Notes under the pieces: model-generated
Database searches by the model: none
Seen by the model: the letters and a program-made list of their open reading frames with translations, nothing else
What the model was told of the DNA's origin: nothing
Assembly: GCA_023105745.1 (NCBI GenBank)
Contig: JALGQZ010000011.1
Location: 35,845,094-35,909,093 of the forward strand
Direction: 5' to 3'
Source: Austropuccinia psidii
Taxonomy: Eukaryota > Basidiomycota > Pucciniomycetes > Pucciniales > Sphaerophragmiaceae
DNA: 64,000 bases
Position numbers and translations under genes: made by a program
Shown here: piece after piece, positions 51,901-62,513 of the stretch
Layout: each line of letters opens with the position of its first letter
Position numbering within the stretch: position 1 is the first letter of the stretch

Positions 51901-54766
51901 CATTAAGAATTATATCCACTTCATGTCCAATTATGGCACCTAGTGGCTCTTTGTCAGTTGCAAAGGCATTTTTATACTTAAATAAGAGGTCAATCAATTT
52001 TTCTTTCATTTTTTCTGTTAATTCTTTATTGAATTCTGCCTCTTTAAGTTGTTCAGATATAAAAATTTCTTTTTCTGGAATTTTTTCTTCCTTCTTAATA
52101 ACTGTGATTTGTTTTTTGTTATTTAAGAAGCCAAACTTTTGTCTTTTGTTATCTCCTATGGTAAAATATCTGTCTTTTTGGTTGGAGATATCTATACCAT
52201 AGATTGATAAGTAGTCATTCCCAAGTATGAAATGATTACTAGTACAGTTGTCCATTACTACAAACTCTACTTTAATTCTAACACATTGTGAGGGATGAGG
52301 AAAAATTAGTGTTAAATCAATTATTCCAAGGGGCTTCATGCTCTCACTTGCACTACTAAATTTGACACCTTGTATTGGCATAAGTTTTTCTTGCCAATTT
52401 GGGACAATGGTTTTTAAATAACTTTTGCCAACACAAGTGCAATATGCTCCTGTATCCAAGTTAACTTTTCCTTCCTGGTTATCAACCATAACAATACTTA
52501 TACTTGATTTTCCAGCTGTATATCCCATTCCTCTTGCAGGTTTGGTTCTATACATTTTGGCATCTTGTATGTTTGTCAGGTTTGTGTCAGATGTTCCAAC
52601 TTGTGGTAAGTTTGAATTAACATCCAGTACTTCATAAATTAAGTCAATATTATTAATTTGTGCATTAATTATATTGATTTCATCACTTTCAGAGCTTTCT
52701 GACTCTTCTGTCTCTTTTTCAGAGTCAGATTCCTCTTCTTTGTCATTGTGGCTTTCTGTTTCCACAATTTCATTAATTTTTGCTTTTTTAAGGCAATTAT
52801 TGGCTAAGTGTCCAATACCTCCACATTTATGGCATTTTCTTTGCTCATTATTGTTGGATGTATTGGGCTTAAAGGATTCTTTTGATTTATCTTTTCTGAT
52901 AAATGGTTTATTTGGGCTTTTAATGTCCAATTTTTTCCAAGTCCTGCCAATTTTTGTTCTTGTCACTATATCTTCTAGTGCATTTATATACTCTTCTGTG
53001 GAGCATGGTTCTATACATCTGCTTCTTAGGGCATGTTCTAGTTCCCCTCCACATTTTTTAAGTATTTTCATATGCACCATCTTCTGTGACATTTCTGGGT
53101 ATAGTGCATTAAGTCTTTCAACTTGTTTTAAGAACCAAGTTAAAGGTTTGTCTTTCTCTGGGTCAAAGAAAGAGTTTTCAAATGCATTTTCTATCTTATA
53201 CCTCCAGGCATCATTTGCCCACTTGGTGATTATTTCTTGTTTCCACCAAGACCAGGTATTTTTACCATTTGTTTGTCTTATGCCATAATACCATCTTTTT
53301 GCAGATTTCTCAAACAAAGAATGTAATCTTGCAGTGATTAATTCATCTGGTATGGCATAATCTTCTTGTAACATGTCAATTGTTTTAATGAATGACATGT
53401 GGTCATATTCACCTTCTCCTGTGAATGTTGGCCATTCTTTCAGTTGAGGTGCTTCCTTCATTAAGACTTGGTTATTATCTTGGTGACTCAAGTCTGTTAT
53501 GAAAGGATTTGACAATTCCTCTTTTGTTTTAACAGGGCTTCTTATATGAGAAAATGGTGTTGATAACTTTGGCATATTTAAATTAGCCTCATTAATTTTA
53601 TCCATTTTTTCAGTGATAAGTCTTATTTCACTCTGAATATCATCTTTCAGATGCATTCTTGCTTCATCACTTTTTTCCACATGGTCCAAAAGTAATTTTT
53701 GGTGTGATGAAGTCTTTTCTTCAAATTTTTCTACAGAAATACTTAATTTATTCAATTTTTCTGTAAGATTGTCAATACTCACATCATAATTGATTGTCAA
53801 AGTTTTGTCTTTGATATCTTTTATGTATTTATACAATTCTTGTTGTCCTTGTATTAATTTTTGAGTATTGTCAATTAAATTCTTTGGTTTATTATTTTCA
53901 ACAATAAACTTAATGTTGTCAATTTCTTTCTTGTTTTGCACAACAATTTTTGTTAAAGAAGATAAATTGTTATTTATTTCTTGTAGTGATAATAAACTGT
54001 CTTTAATTTCTTTTAGAGGTAATATACTATTTTTAATTTCTGTTAAAGTATTTACAACATCTTTGGACAAGGTTATTTCTTTGGGAAATGAGGTTGTCTC
54101 ATTCTTTGCTCTTCCTTGTCCTTGAATTCCATCAAGGTTCTGGCCATGTTGAAAACATTGTCCATGGCATCCTTTTGGATTCTTGGGATTCTGTAGCTTG
54201 GGGAATATGGTTTCCTCCAATGCTTTTTCTTGTTCTTCTTCCCTTCTTGGGGAAGTGGGTTGGCTTGGGGCTTGCTGGTAGAAGCTACTGGGGCTTCTTC
54301 CTTGGTTGCCTCCCTCTTTTTGGCATGGTAATCCTTGATTTTTTTGATTTGAGGTTTGGATGACAGTGGATTCCATCCATTGGAGTATTTCACTATCTCC
54401 TCCTCTTTGAGGAACTTTTTCAGGATGTGCCAGGAGTTCATCACTCCTTGGTGTATTTGAGGCAACATTTCCCAATCTTTGTCCTTGTACACTGTGCAAT
54501 ACTGCTTGTACTGGCTCATGTAGATGTCTATTTGAGCCCTCTGAATGTGATTTGTACCTGTTTGAGTTACTCATACTTAGTTCTAATTCAGGCTCAGATA
54601 TCATGGGCATTTCTGGGACTTGCCTTTGGGATAAGGCACTTCCTTGTGTGGATTCTGTTCCACTGGGGATATTGCCCTTTCTTTTCCCTTTTGAGGGATC
54701 AATTCTACCTCTGAGTCCAGCTCCATCTGATTGGATGGAGTATTGGGAACCTCTTCTGGTAGTCAT
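48968..54766 (-). CDS. Gag-Pol polyprotein of a Ty3/gypsy chromovirus
   Basis: A single 1932-codon frame. A charged N-terminus with long predicted coiled coil (about 230-390) is followed by a capsid-like gag region (about 430-610) and a CCHC zinc knuckle, [14 protein letters not shown], near 643. Next come an aspartic protease with LDTGAYC near 770, reverse transcriptase with YIDD near 1119, RNase H with [10 protein letters not shown] near 1260, an integrase HHCC finger (HECHD...CQTCDRC, about 1496-1543), and the DDE core (HMDWV near 1567, SDRDPKF near 1632, Glu in GLAERM near 1668). The C-terminus YLVRYRN...[16 protein letters not shown] resembles a chromodomain, which would place it among chromoviruses. 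Gag and Pol share one frame with no visible shift site. All catalytic motifs are intact, so the element could be active. Confidence 0.95.
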   Translation of the reverse strand: MTTRRGSQYSIQSDGAGLRGRIDPSKGKRKGNIPSGTESTQGSALSQRQVPEMPMISEPELELSMSNSNRYKSHSEGSNRHLHEPVQAVLHSVQGQRLGNVASNTPRSDELLAHPEKVPQRGGDSEILQWMESTVIQTSNQKNQGLPCQKEGGNQGRSPSSFYQQAPSQPTSPRREEEQEKALEETIFPKLQNPKNPKGCHGQCFQHGQNLDGIQGQGRAKNETTSFPKEITLSKDVVNTLTEIKNSILPLKEIKDSLLSLQEINNNLSSLTKIVVQNKKEIDNIKFIVENNKPKNLIDNTQKLIQGQQELYKYIKDIKDKTLTINYDVSIDNLTEKLNKLSISVEKFEEKTSSHQKLLLDHVEKSDEARMHLKDDIQSEIRLITEKMDKINEANLNMPKLSTPFSHIRSPVKTKEELSNPFITDLSHQDNNQVLMKEAPQLKEWPTFTGEGEYDHMSFIKTIDMLQEDYAIPDELITARLHSLFEKSAKRWYYGIRQTNGKNTWSWWKQEIITKWANDAWRYKIENAFENSFFDPEKDKPLTWFLKQVERLNALYPEMSQKMVHMKILKKCGGELEHALRSRCIEPCSTEEYINALEDIVTRTKIGRTWKKLDIKSPNKPFIRKDKSKESFKPNTSNNNEQRKCHKCGGIGHLANNCLKKAKINEIVETESHNDKEEESDSEKETEESESSESDEINIINAQINNIDLIYEVLDVNSNLPQVGTSDTNLTNIQDAKMYRTKPARGMGYTAGKSSISIVMVDNQEGKVNLDTGAYCTCVGKSYLKTIVPNWQEKLMPIQGVKFSSASESMKPLGIIDLTLIFPHPSQCVRIKVEFVVMDNCTSNHFILGNDYLSIYGIDISNQKDRYFTIGDNKRQKFGFLNNKKQITVIKKEEKIPEKEIFISEQLKEAEFNKELTEKMKEKLIDLLFKYKNAFATDKEPLGAIIGHEVDIILNVEKPYPPLLRRHAYPASPRAREALEVHIKELMDLGVLRKVGHNEQVEVTTPVIITWHNGKSRMVGDFRALNIYTIPDRYPIPRIHETLTQLSQAKFITAMDALKGFHQNVLTDNAKKLLRIIVHCGIFEYLRMPFGIKNAPSHYQRMMNTIFPEELSEGWLIIYIDDIIVCSETWENHLTRLERVLQKIVQVNMKISLKKCHFAYSELKALGHVVSGLSLGIDKNKVAAVLLKPMPQTKKEMQSFLGFAGYYRQHIKDFAKIAKSLYKLCDQQTVYEMTEERVKAYEELKNSLTNAPFLLMPDWKLPFKLYIDACGEGLGAALHQTQIINDKPVEGPICFISRQIKPTEARYGASQMECLCLVWALEKLHYYLDGTVFDVITDCNAVKSLLNMKTPNRHMLRWQIAIQEYRGNMTIVHKSGNIHKNADGLSRWALANTPDNPAWVPQEEHHIEGICVTDIGTEFFNQVKESYKTDKNCHILSQLLMKDCKDPSLSSKLDEIWKKAYDEGRFHLLDGILYHRTKHTCVMALTDRTLINTILHECHDSVASGHLSEDRTLERVKTCSWWPNWKKDVAEYCQTCDRCQKANRATGKKFGMMIQIQEPKSPWEIVHMDWVTALPPGGDRSYNACLVLVDRYSKPPMFLPCHKDDTAMDTAIMIWNKVISHTGLFQNIISDRDPKFTSALWTNLHNLFGTKLSFSTAYHPQTDGLAERMIQTLEDMIRRFCAYGLEFKDSDGFTHDWCTLIPALELAYKTSIHSSTGKTPAMLEKGWNPRLPYDTLKKDLVDIHPTASSFKIMLDKARHHANRCMQDSFKYAKERWDKSHKPPDFKIGDLVLVSTLNFNNIKGPKKLKDSFAGPFMIKALHGPNAVQLELTGELMNKHPTFPVSLIKPYSSSDKELFPLRNKPPLEIPPLEEGEEKKIVKVLKERRTRNKKEREYLVRYRNSTQEDEWLLEKDITNADKLLRRFRHERKPEK
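54073..54519 (-). CDS. Overlapping 148-codon frame inside the gag region
   Basis: This frame overlaps the N-terminal part of gag-pol in another register. It starts MSQYKQYC, is rich in Lys and Glu, and ends [17 protein letters not shown]. The old copy at 19.3-19.45 kb keeps [17 protein letters not shown] in its equivalent, so both registers look protein-like. It lies in the same register as the spliced reading of the upstream small frame, separated by stops that a second intron ending at AAACAG could remove. Function is unknown. It may be a by-product of the charged gag sequence. Confidence 0.4.
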   Translation of the reverse strand: MSQYKQYCTVYKDKDWEMLPQIHQGVMNSWHILKKFLKEEEIVKYSNGWNPLSSKPQIKKIKDYHAKKREATKEEAPVASTSKPQANPLPQEGKKNKKKHWRKPYSPSYRIPRIQKDAMDNVFNMARTLMEFKDKEEQRMRQPHFPKK

Positions 54767-54822
54767 AATTAAAGAATAAGAAAAAATAAAAGTATTTTAG
54801 AATAAAAATTCTTCTATGGCAA

Positions 54823-55056
54823 TTATAAAAAGAGGTGCTCACCTTCAGAGTCTTGAATGGTGGGTCCTGGAAAGTCTAATTTCTTAGCTTTCTTTCTTTT
54901 GGTGATAACTGGTGTTGGAGAACTTTGACAAGTTTCTTCCACCAACCTCTCAACAGTAGCTTGGTTATCTTCTGTTGGGTTATCTTCAAACACTAAAAAA
55001 GACAAATAAATATAAGTCTTTATATAAGAAGTGTTATTTTTGGCAAGATATGGCAA
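54823..55056 (-). CDS. Small upstream frame of the gypsy element, probable first exon
   Basis: 77 codons, with DNPTEDNQATVERLVEETC and a basic KRKKAKKL. It is conserved as protein in the old copy (18502-18723). GTGAGCACC follows the SE codons near its end, and CTACCAG lies just inside the gag start. Splicing these sites joins it to the register of the overlapping frame, not to gag-pol. The product could be an additional element protein with a nuclear-type basic patch. No known family recognised. Confidence 0.5.
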   Translation of the reverse strand: MPYLAKNNTSYIKTYIYLSFLVFEDNPTEDNQATVERLVEETCQSSPTPVITKRKKAKKLDFPGPTIQDSEGEHLFL

Positions 55057-55446
55057 TTTTCCACGTAGAAATTGCTTTATATCTTAAAAAATTGAAATAA
55101 AATAAAGAAATGAATAAAAAATGAATAAAAATAACTTTTTTTATTGGTTTTTAATATTTTTTATGTATTTTTTATTTTTTAAAGAATAAAATAAAAAAGA
55201 ATATGATTCTTATAAAATTAAATTATAATAAAATTATTTTTAATTTATAAAATATCTTTTTTAATCACTAGAGTCACTCAAAGAAAGTTCTTGCAAGTCT
55301 AAGGATGTGAAAAACCACGTGTAAGACAGTACAATTGCTTTCCAAATGCCTCAATAGCTTTTAAAATCAATAAAATATAAAATTATTATATAATTTATTA
55401 TTGGATAAACCCAAATAGAATCTTTTTAAAGGTCTTTTAAGTAAAT

Positions 55447-55464
55447 ATCACGGCCAGGCCCCCA
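55447..55464 (-). other. Primer-binding site of the young gypsy element
   Basis: On the minus strand TGGGGGCCTGGCCGTGAT starts two bases after the 5' LTR. Its complement fits the 3' end of a tRNA with acceptor strand CCAGGCC and discriminator C. Confidence 0.75.
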
Positions 55465-55466
55465 AA

Positions 55467-57491
55467 TGTAAGGTTTGACTATGAAACAATAAGTAAAAAT
55501 TACTAATTTATTACTTATTGTACTCTGAATGTCCTTATAAATTGAGTAAATAAGATTAAAAATATAATAATAATAAATAATTATTATTATTATGGCGTAA
55601 AATAATTATATTATTAAATAAATATAATAATATAATTTATATTATGAAAATATAATATAATAAATAAATATATTAATATAAAATAATTAATATATTGAAA
55701 AGCTCTTTATTATTGTTACCAACAAATAATAAAGGCGTAAAAAATTGTTTTTTATTAATAAAAAACAATTAATAACAATAATATTACTAATATTAAAGTT
55801 ATGAATTAATATAAATACTATTTATATTAATTAAAGAGTTATTAAGAGAGTAATAATAGAGAAATTATTATAATAAGAGAGAATAACCTACTTTTAACAC
55901 TTAATATAATAATTTTGAAGTATTTTACGCCAAAAAATATAAATACAACTTTTTCAAATTGTATTTACAATAAAAATAAAGAAAATTACAAATTATTCTG
56001 GATTTTTACGTGGAAATGAGTTTTAGAGAGATTTTTAACAAAAACAATTAAATAAATGATTTAATCACGTCAAAATAGATGATTATAGCAAGGTGGTCTT
56101 TGGTCTTTAATAATATAATGCTTTTATATATAAAGAATAAAGAAAATTACCTTTTGATTTAATTGATTTAATGTTTTTGATGCGTCTGAGGGGAAAATAG
56201 AGTAAAAAGAGCACTATTTATAGTAAATACCTCCCTCCTAGAGTCCAACAGGCTTCTAGTAGACGTGTACTGATCATATCCACTGGAATTGATCAATATT
56301 TTAAGGTTTGAGGGTGATTACATCATGATCAAACCATCTTACATCATTATTGCACCATTATTTAAAGTTATCACTGTAACTTTAAGTTTGATGACATCAG
56401 AGGCTTGGCAGAACCCCAAATTTCGTGGATTTTATTAGTTTTAATCATAAACTAATAGTATTCACCAATTTTATCACTCTTGTGACTGTTAAACTTAATT
56501 TAAGGTTACAGTAGGTGATCATAACTGCTCAATTTAAGCTCAAACTTTGATCTTCAATAACTTTTAAGATTTACATGCTACAGCAATTCAGAGAGTGAAT
56601 TCTGATAGCCTGGCATAACCTTATTATGCTGCCAAGAGTTTATCATTACATCATCAAAACTCTAATTTTGATGATTTTTCTTGTAACTCACCTTTTCTGT
56701 CGAAATTCAATATTTTAAACTTCAAACCTTGATTTCAGGGGGTTATACCCTGAATTTAATAATAAAAATTACATCATTCTTCACGAATGAACTAGTAGAA
56801 TCCAACTGTATACTTTTTTTTAAGTTTGGACCACTTTCACAACAAAGTGGTCAACAGCTCTGTTGATTTTTATCAATATTTCATCATAGGTTTTAACCTT
56901 GCTTATGATTTGTAAAATAAAGTTCATTTCTGTGTTCTTACAGTAATTACGTGGTAACTTTATTTTTGGTTCATCATTCTATCATGTATAGTCTAGAAGA
57001 TATTAGCTATGATCCTTGAATATATGCATTGACCAAAAAAGTGCATATATTCAGGATAATTCCTTAAGTATTAACTTTGAGAATTAGCTTATTAATTGTT
57101 TTATGTGTGGATTTCTATGGGGAATCCACTGGTACAATTTATTTTACATGTTGTTTCATTGGTTTCTGAGATAAATAGGATTTTATGGTTTTTGTAAGGT
57201 ATTATACCTTATAATTCATTAAATATTGACTTCACAGATATGCCATAAAAATGGTATATGTGTATTTTTCCATGAGGAATCCAATGGTATAATTTATTTT
57301 ACATGTTTATTCATTGGTTTTTAAGTTAAACCAATTTTTGTGTTAATTTATGGTATTTTTTGTATATTTAAGTAATTAATTTTAATGTATAATTATTCTA
57401 AGTAATTTTATTATAGTTATATTAAAGGTATAATTATTCTTAATCTTTTTGTGACCTTATTGGGTATGTGGTCATATCTCAAAGGCTCACA
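55467..57491 (-). repeat. 5' LTR of the young gypsy element
   Basis: 2025 bp, nearly identical to 46800-48849. Differences seen include C/T at about 47936 versus 56576 and A/C pairs near 48333 versus 56974. The promoter of the element should lie here. Confidence 0.95.
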
Positions 57492-57655
57492 CGTAAGGAT
57501 TGGCGTGTGAGCTGTCGGGAACCTGCACAGGCGTAACGATTGGCGTGTGAAGCGTCGGCAGCCCGCATAGGCGTAAGGAACTTTTAGCATTGGCGGAACC
57601 TGCACAAGCATAAGGATTTGCGTGTGAAGCATTGGCATCCTGGACAATAGCAACA
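57492..57655. repeat. 40-bp minisatellite, right part
   Basis: Continuation of the array at 46343-46799, cut by the gypsy insertion. About three to four units containing CGTAAGGATTGGCGTGTGA. Confidence 0.8.
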
Positions 57656-57667
57656 AACTAGGACAGA

Positions 57668-57691
57668 TGTACGATGGCATGCCACCGTACA
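57668..57691. repeat. 24-bp palindrome, copy 3
   Basis: Left half TGTACGATGGCA, right half TGCCACCGTACA. Only one position breaks the dyad. Lies 126 bp beyond the TET/JBP stop codon. Confidence 0.75.
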
Positions 57692-57816
57692 TAATCCACT
57701 TCACCCCTTTTTCATGTGAGACAGCCCATCTCCCGCACTCGAATCCATCCAATCCTGGTGTATATTGTCCTCTGCCTTACCCCACCATTACTTACCCAAC
57801 ACACATGCAAATCTCC

Positions 57817-59145
57817 TCATTCTTTGAATTGGCATGAGATTGTATTACCATCCCTGATTTGATAGCCCGCTCTCTTGCCAATCTCATAATAGCCATGGTT
57901 TTTTTGCTGCATTGTTTTTGCTAACCTGCTTGAGCATTGTGCGGACATACCCACTAGTGTCGTGCTCTCGTTGTCCTGTGCTGGATCAGTATAATGAACA
58001 AATGTACTACTGGCCCACACTACCTGAATGAGCCCATGACATGCGGATAGATCAATCCAAAAATGCTCATTTGGGAAAATCAATTTTCCCCCTGTACACC
58101 GCTTTGACGCATCTCTTTGAATTTGGCCGGTCCGCTTATCAGCTTGAAACCACCATCCCGAAGCATACAGCGATGCATCCTTATCAACATGAGGTGCGTT
58201 TTTGAATCCATTCATGGTGAAAGTGAGTGCGGAAGCGAACTCGAATGCACCCTGATTTGCCGGAATATTGCCTTCATAGTTGACTTGATCAAAAGACGGA
58301 ACCCCCAATGAATTGTAGGAATTTTGAATCTTCTCAAATAAATTATCCCTAACATATTGTAAGGATTGACCTAGAATGCAACCCACCGAGCTAAGATTGG
58401 CACCTCGGTTCCGCCATTCATCTTTTGCATTTTCAATTTTGCCAGCACTTCCATACAGACCAAATTGTTCATTCTTCGTGGTGCATTTGCGCCACCCAAT
58501 TGCGAACATAAATCCCTCCAGTAATGCTCCATTTGTTGCAATAGGGTCAGTGAACTTCTTTTCGCGAAATAAGAATTGTGATAATTCATCCCATTGATTG
58601 ACCTCGACTTCACTCATTGTTGTGAATGGTCGGAATTCGACAAGGGCAATGAGTAATCCGGTTGAAGAGAAGATTGCCACACAGCCAAAGTGAATGCGTT
58701 TGATCTGATTGACATCCACAACCCTCTGAATTTCACTTGGGGTCATATTTGCTGATACTGGCATTGATATTTGTGCTGTTGGGCGAGAGGAGGAAAACAA
58801 CCTATTCATTCGGCTCGTTTTGCGCTCATTTGTCTTTTGGGATCTGCTACTATTCCCGAGTGGTTGAGGGATCACTATGTGTCGAAGCACACAAGATATC
58901 AGATATTGCCAAGGAGCTTTCTTTGGCACACATCCTTGAACTTCCCTGTTGGAGCCCACATGACATTGGCACAATCTGAACTGACTAAAGCCAATGTTCT
59001 TCCGTGGGGCCCAATGAGGGTGCCACATAAATGTGGAAGAATATATACACTGAGATTAAGCGAGTAACTCACACTTTCCTTCCTCAGCCCGACGCTTTCT
59101 CGCGAGTTCCCTTTTACGCTCTTTTCCTTTTTTGGTGAATGGCAT
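57817..59145 (-). CDS. TET/JBP-type 2-oxoglutarate and Fe(II)-dependent dioxygenase
   Basis: The main frame runs from 59028 to 57817. A better start is an upstream exon, complement(59075-59145), beginning MPFTKKGKERKRELARKR, spliced by a 90-nt intron (donor GTGTGA, acceptor TTTAG at 58985) to give 412 residues. A second acceptor three codons on is possible. In the 403-codon frame, the double-stranded beta-helix shows PHVDKD (Fe ligands His280 and Asp282), GGKLIFPNEHFWIDL (313-327), FVHYTDP (third Fe ligand His345) and SSRLA (Arg368, 2-oxoglutarate carboxylate). This is the layout of fungal TET/JBP ('Tet-like 2OG-Fe(II) oxygenase') proteins. Known members oxidise 5-methylcytosine or thymine in DNA. 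Such genes are known to be expanded in basidiomycetes together with KDZ-type transposons. No CXXC domain is seen; the basic N-terminus could bind DNA. The frame is intact. Substrate is inferred. Confidence 0.8.
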
Positions 59146-59722
59146 GCTTTCAGCAGAAATTGAAATGAAACCGAATGATTACTGATTTATTAATATCACC
59201 TAAATTGAATCGCGGTTGATGAATCTTTTTTAATGGCGGCTAAAAAGAAAGATCACACCTGACCTTTGCAAATTCGCGATCTCAAATACCTGAGCCTGAA
59301 AATTGCAGTGGATAGTGCATTATTCAATTTTACACATTGATGTTCCCATGCAATCACTTTCCAATCCAACCATTTGGAATATTGCAAGCACACGCAAATG
59401 CAATATGCATCCTGCTGCGGATCCCTAGCTATCCTAGTCCTCTTGAAAGACAGAGGAACATTTGGCCTATTATGGGCTGGCGGGAAGTGATAAACACGAC
59501 TTCCCGCAATGCACCCGCGTGTGCTACTCGCGGGCACAACGCCTGACTCAGCTTGCGTCTTGTCGGAGTCTTTGCAATGATGTACGGAGGCATGCCGCCA
59601 TACAATTACTATTGGTACTCAGACTGTGGCATCCGGGCAGTAGTAGGATAGGAAGTCATGATTATTAAATTCATAAATCACTTTGCAAAATTAAATTACA
59701 ATCTATCTAGTACAAAGCTAAT
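59146..59722. promoter_or_regulatory. Upstream region of the TET/JBP gene
   Basis: About 580 bp. It contains a 24-bp palindrome at 59581-59604 and a hairpin-like GCGGGAAGTG...CACGACTTCCCGC near 59481-59509. The TET/JBP promoter should lie here. Confidence 0.45.
59581..59604. repeat. 24-bp palindrome, copy 4
   Basis: Left half TGTACGGAGGCA, right half TGCCGCCATACA. Lies between the TET/JBP start and the 3' end of the broken gene at 59723-61962. Confidence 0.7.
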
Positions 59723-61962
59723 CTAAAATGGGTCAATCCTGGTTGTAAGTTTAGCTGACCTGGGTACAGTCAAGGTGACCTCATCACTTGAATCAAGACC
59801 ACGCTTCGCCACCCAGGCATCACCAAAGTCTAATACCAAGCATCGTGCAAATTCAAATCTAAGAGGTACAGTGGGGTTAAAAGACTCTGATGAGAAGAAA
59901 CTTTTATTCAGTAAATTACATATATACTTATTAGTACGTAGCCACACTGGCTCCACTAGATTTTTACCCTCTGAAAGTGTTGCGGAAATGTCAATTAGTG
60001 ATAAAGCACCTTTAACGGAGCTTGTTCTCCAGTCATCTGAGCATACCATCAAACCACGAACCCCCGCCGCACAGAATGCCGCTAATATACCATAGCAAAT
60101 TCGATTTATTCCGAGATTCTTGTGACACGCCAAAAGATCTTTGATGGCCTCATTTTTTTGGAGTTCGTGAGTTTTCCTTTGATGCCATTAACTTCGACCT
60201 TTGTATGTGCACGTACCATGTTGTACGCAATCATCAAATGGATAACTGTATCCATTAGATCCTCCAGGTTCTTGTGCGGCTTTGTGGATATCTCATTGTC
60301 AGCGCCGCCACCTTCAATGCTGAGTTGGGTTGCACGTTGCTTCGATCTACTCAAGCAGGAGGCAAGGTATTCAACTGCTCCGCGTTCGAGTCCAAGAGGA
60401 TCGGTCGAATTTGATGTTGGTGCAACATATGGTTTGGGTGCAATCACATCGTATGAGACTAAACTAATGGATTCAAACATAACATTTGCCCAAAAATGTT
60501 TAACTGGATTCGCGGGTTAAAGAAGGCTCTGAACCATTTTGAAGAAGGAGTGTTCAGATTTTGGGAGATTATCTGGAGGTTTAGCTGATTCCTTCATCAA
60601 TTTGAGATTCCAAATGTTGTGATCAAAAAACGCTTCTGTTTCTGTTGGCTTAAAAAAATCTAACCCTGTATATTTCAATTTATATCACCAGTCAAAAGCC
60701 AATAATCAAGTATCATGCACAAAGATTAAAAAAAACTCACCTGCCATCTCAAGGTCCTCCAGCCAAGCCGACATTTTAAGCTCTCTGTTACTGATCACCT
60801 TAATACCAACGGGCAGGAATGTATGAGCATCCTTTGTTGGTAAATTGTCCCATCTATTTTTGTAAATCCTATTGATATTATCAAGCCCCCTTTTCCATGA
60901 TTGTTGAGAAATATTGGAATGATAATTCAAAATGCCTGCAAACTCTTCCATGCGGGATAAAAATATTCCTTGAAAATTCGCAGCGGATGACACTTCGGGC
61001 TCAGCGTTGGGAATTATATCAGTCATATCTCGTCCCATTGTATCATGTTTAATTGTTTCCCTTTCTTGAAAGGCTTGAATATTCCAAGGAGAGGCAGGAG
61101 GGGTTGCATCATGCATTGTTTCATTGGGTATCGGGGGGCTTTCAGTATGTGGAGCTTGATCATGGATTGTTTCATTGAGTATGGGGGGGGTTCAGTATGC
61201 GGAGGTTCATTATCAATATGGTCCACTCCAACATTGATAATTTCATGACCTTGATCGCGAGAATTGTTTGCGGCTTCAAAGGTACGGCGTTTTTTGTTTG
61301 TTTTTTTGGTCGCATGTATATTTGGTCTTTTTCCTAATCCTTTGCCTGGAAATCCAATGACGACTCGAGATCCTTCAGGTAGAGATTCTCCCACCTCCAC
61401 ACCTGCCCATATATTGTAAGCAGCTATTTTTATCAATTTTGTTTTGAGTTATTAATGGACTTACGGTTCAAATCCATTTTGAGTAGGCTCATGGCTTCAG
61501 CAATCTTTTGACGCACATAATCAGGAATTTTACTATCATTTTGGATTTTTTCGAGCCTTGGGATTGTTTGAGCAATGTTGGAGACAAATTGTTCCTTGGA
61601 TATAATTTCCACCTCCCCACTGAAAATTACATCATCTTGCCCATCATCTTCTGTCGGTGCACAAGGTTCAACAGTCTTTTCCTTCTCATAACTTTTAAAA
61701 TTCGGTTTCTGAGAGCTTGGAGGCTGCCCTGAAATAAAGGCTATGACACAATATCAGGTTTTGAGAGATTTGAAATATTCAAGATGGATGCATACTCACA
61801 TTCCGGAAGAACTGGTGGATCTTGATTATCTTCATGTGACTGGCTCTCTACTTCAATGCCTAATTCACGACTACTGGCGATATCAGAGATTTCACTTCCA
61901 CTCTCTGGGGCTGAAGTTGGTCGTTCATTGAATTGAGTTGAATTTCCCGGGGTTCGGGCCAT
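59723..61962 (-). pseudogene. Unknown multi-exon gene, broken by two homopolymer frameshifts and a stop
   Basis: Exons complement(61800-61962), (61465-61728), (60741-61402) and (59723-60665) join with consensus sites (donors GTGAGT, GTAAGT, GTGAGT). The frame is lost at a run of 8 C's (minus strand, 61183-61190) and at 7 A's (60153-60159). Adding one base to each makes the total divisible by three, about 677 residues. A TAA at 60517-60519 also interrupts it. The N-terminus is acidic and Ser-rich; a basic KKTNKKRR lies near the middle; a short internal repeat reads NETIHD / NETMHD. The C-terminus (NRICYGILAAFCAAGVRGLMV and VPLRFEFARCLVLDFG) looks ordered and hydrophobic. I do not recognise the family. 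Homopolymer losses could be sequencing errors, but the stop argues for real decay. Confidence 0.65.
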
Positions 61963-62510
61963 CGCGGAGGTAGTTTATTAAGCAAATAGATGGTGACGAG
62001 TTGATTGATAACTTGTTTGAAAATTTTTGAATAAAAAGATCCAAATTCAAGAAAAAAGGTGCAAGTAAAATAATTGCATTTGCAAAATGCGATTTGTCGG
62101 GAAATTGAAGGAGGCGATGTTTTGCAAATTATTTCATATCATGCAAATGAAATCACTTCCCTGTGAGACATTGAATAAAGTTGACTAGTGAGAAACCTAC
62201 TAAAGTCAACTTTTGAACTATTCAACGCTCATGAGGTAAGGACTAAGCAAAGTGTTCCATTTGAATGATATGAAATAAAATGGTTTTGTCGGCGAAACAG
62301 GAGACACAATTCTTGTCTTAAATAGTCCACTTATTAGGTTTTAATTTGTGAGTCTCATGATTTAAACCCTAACCACAACATTGTGAATATACTGACCAAT
62401 TTCCCCTGAGGTCCTGTTGGCAGAGAAGGCCACTCAGCATATTTCGGTGATGGTGTCCATTGTGTACGCCAACAAGCCACCGTACACTGTGGATGTAATA
62501 CGGAAATGTG
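61963..62510. other. Intergenic gap
   Basis: About 550 bp upstream of the broken gene. It contains 24-bp palindrome copy 5 and otherwise no recognised feature. Confidence 0.4.
62463..62486. repeat. 24-bp palindrome, copy 5 (most diverged)
   Basis: Left half TGTACGCCAACA, right half AGCCACCGTACA. The outer six bases are kept on both arms; the centre is changed. Lies just before the 51-bp minisatellite. Confidence 0.55.
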
Positions 62511-62513
62511 AGG

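Larger units (their letters stand above)
46800..57491 (-). mobile_element. Complete, young Ty3/gypsy chromovirus-type LTR retrotransposon
   Basis: Two near-identical LTRs (46800-48849 and 55467-57491) with TG..CA ends, flanked by CGTAA at 46795-46799 and 57492-57496. Inside on the minus strand are, in order, a PBS, a small upstream frame, one long gag-pol frame without stops, and a polypurine tract. About a dozen single-base differences in about 2 kb of LTR indicate a recent insertion. It lies inside the 40-bp minisatellite of the larger Plavaka-type element. Confidence 0.95.

Noticed and set aside
52674..53288. 204-codon open frame on the + strand
   Set aside because: Antisense shadow of gag-pol; Ser/Leu-rich as expected from the complement of a Glu/Lys-rich frame.
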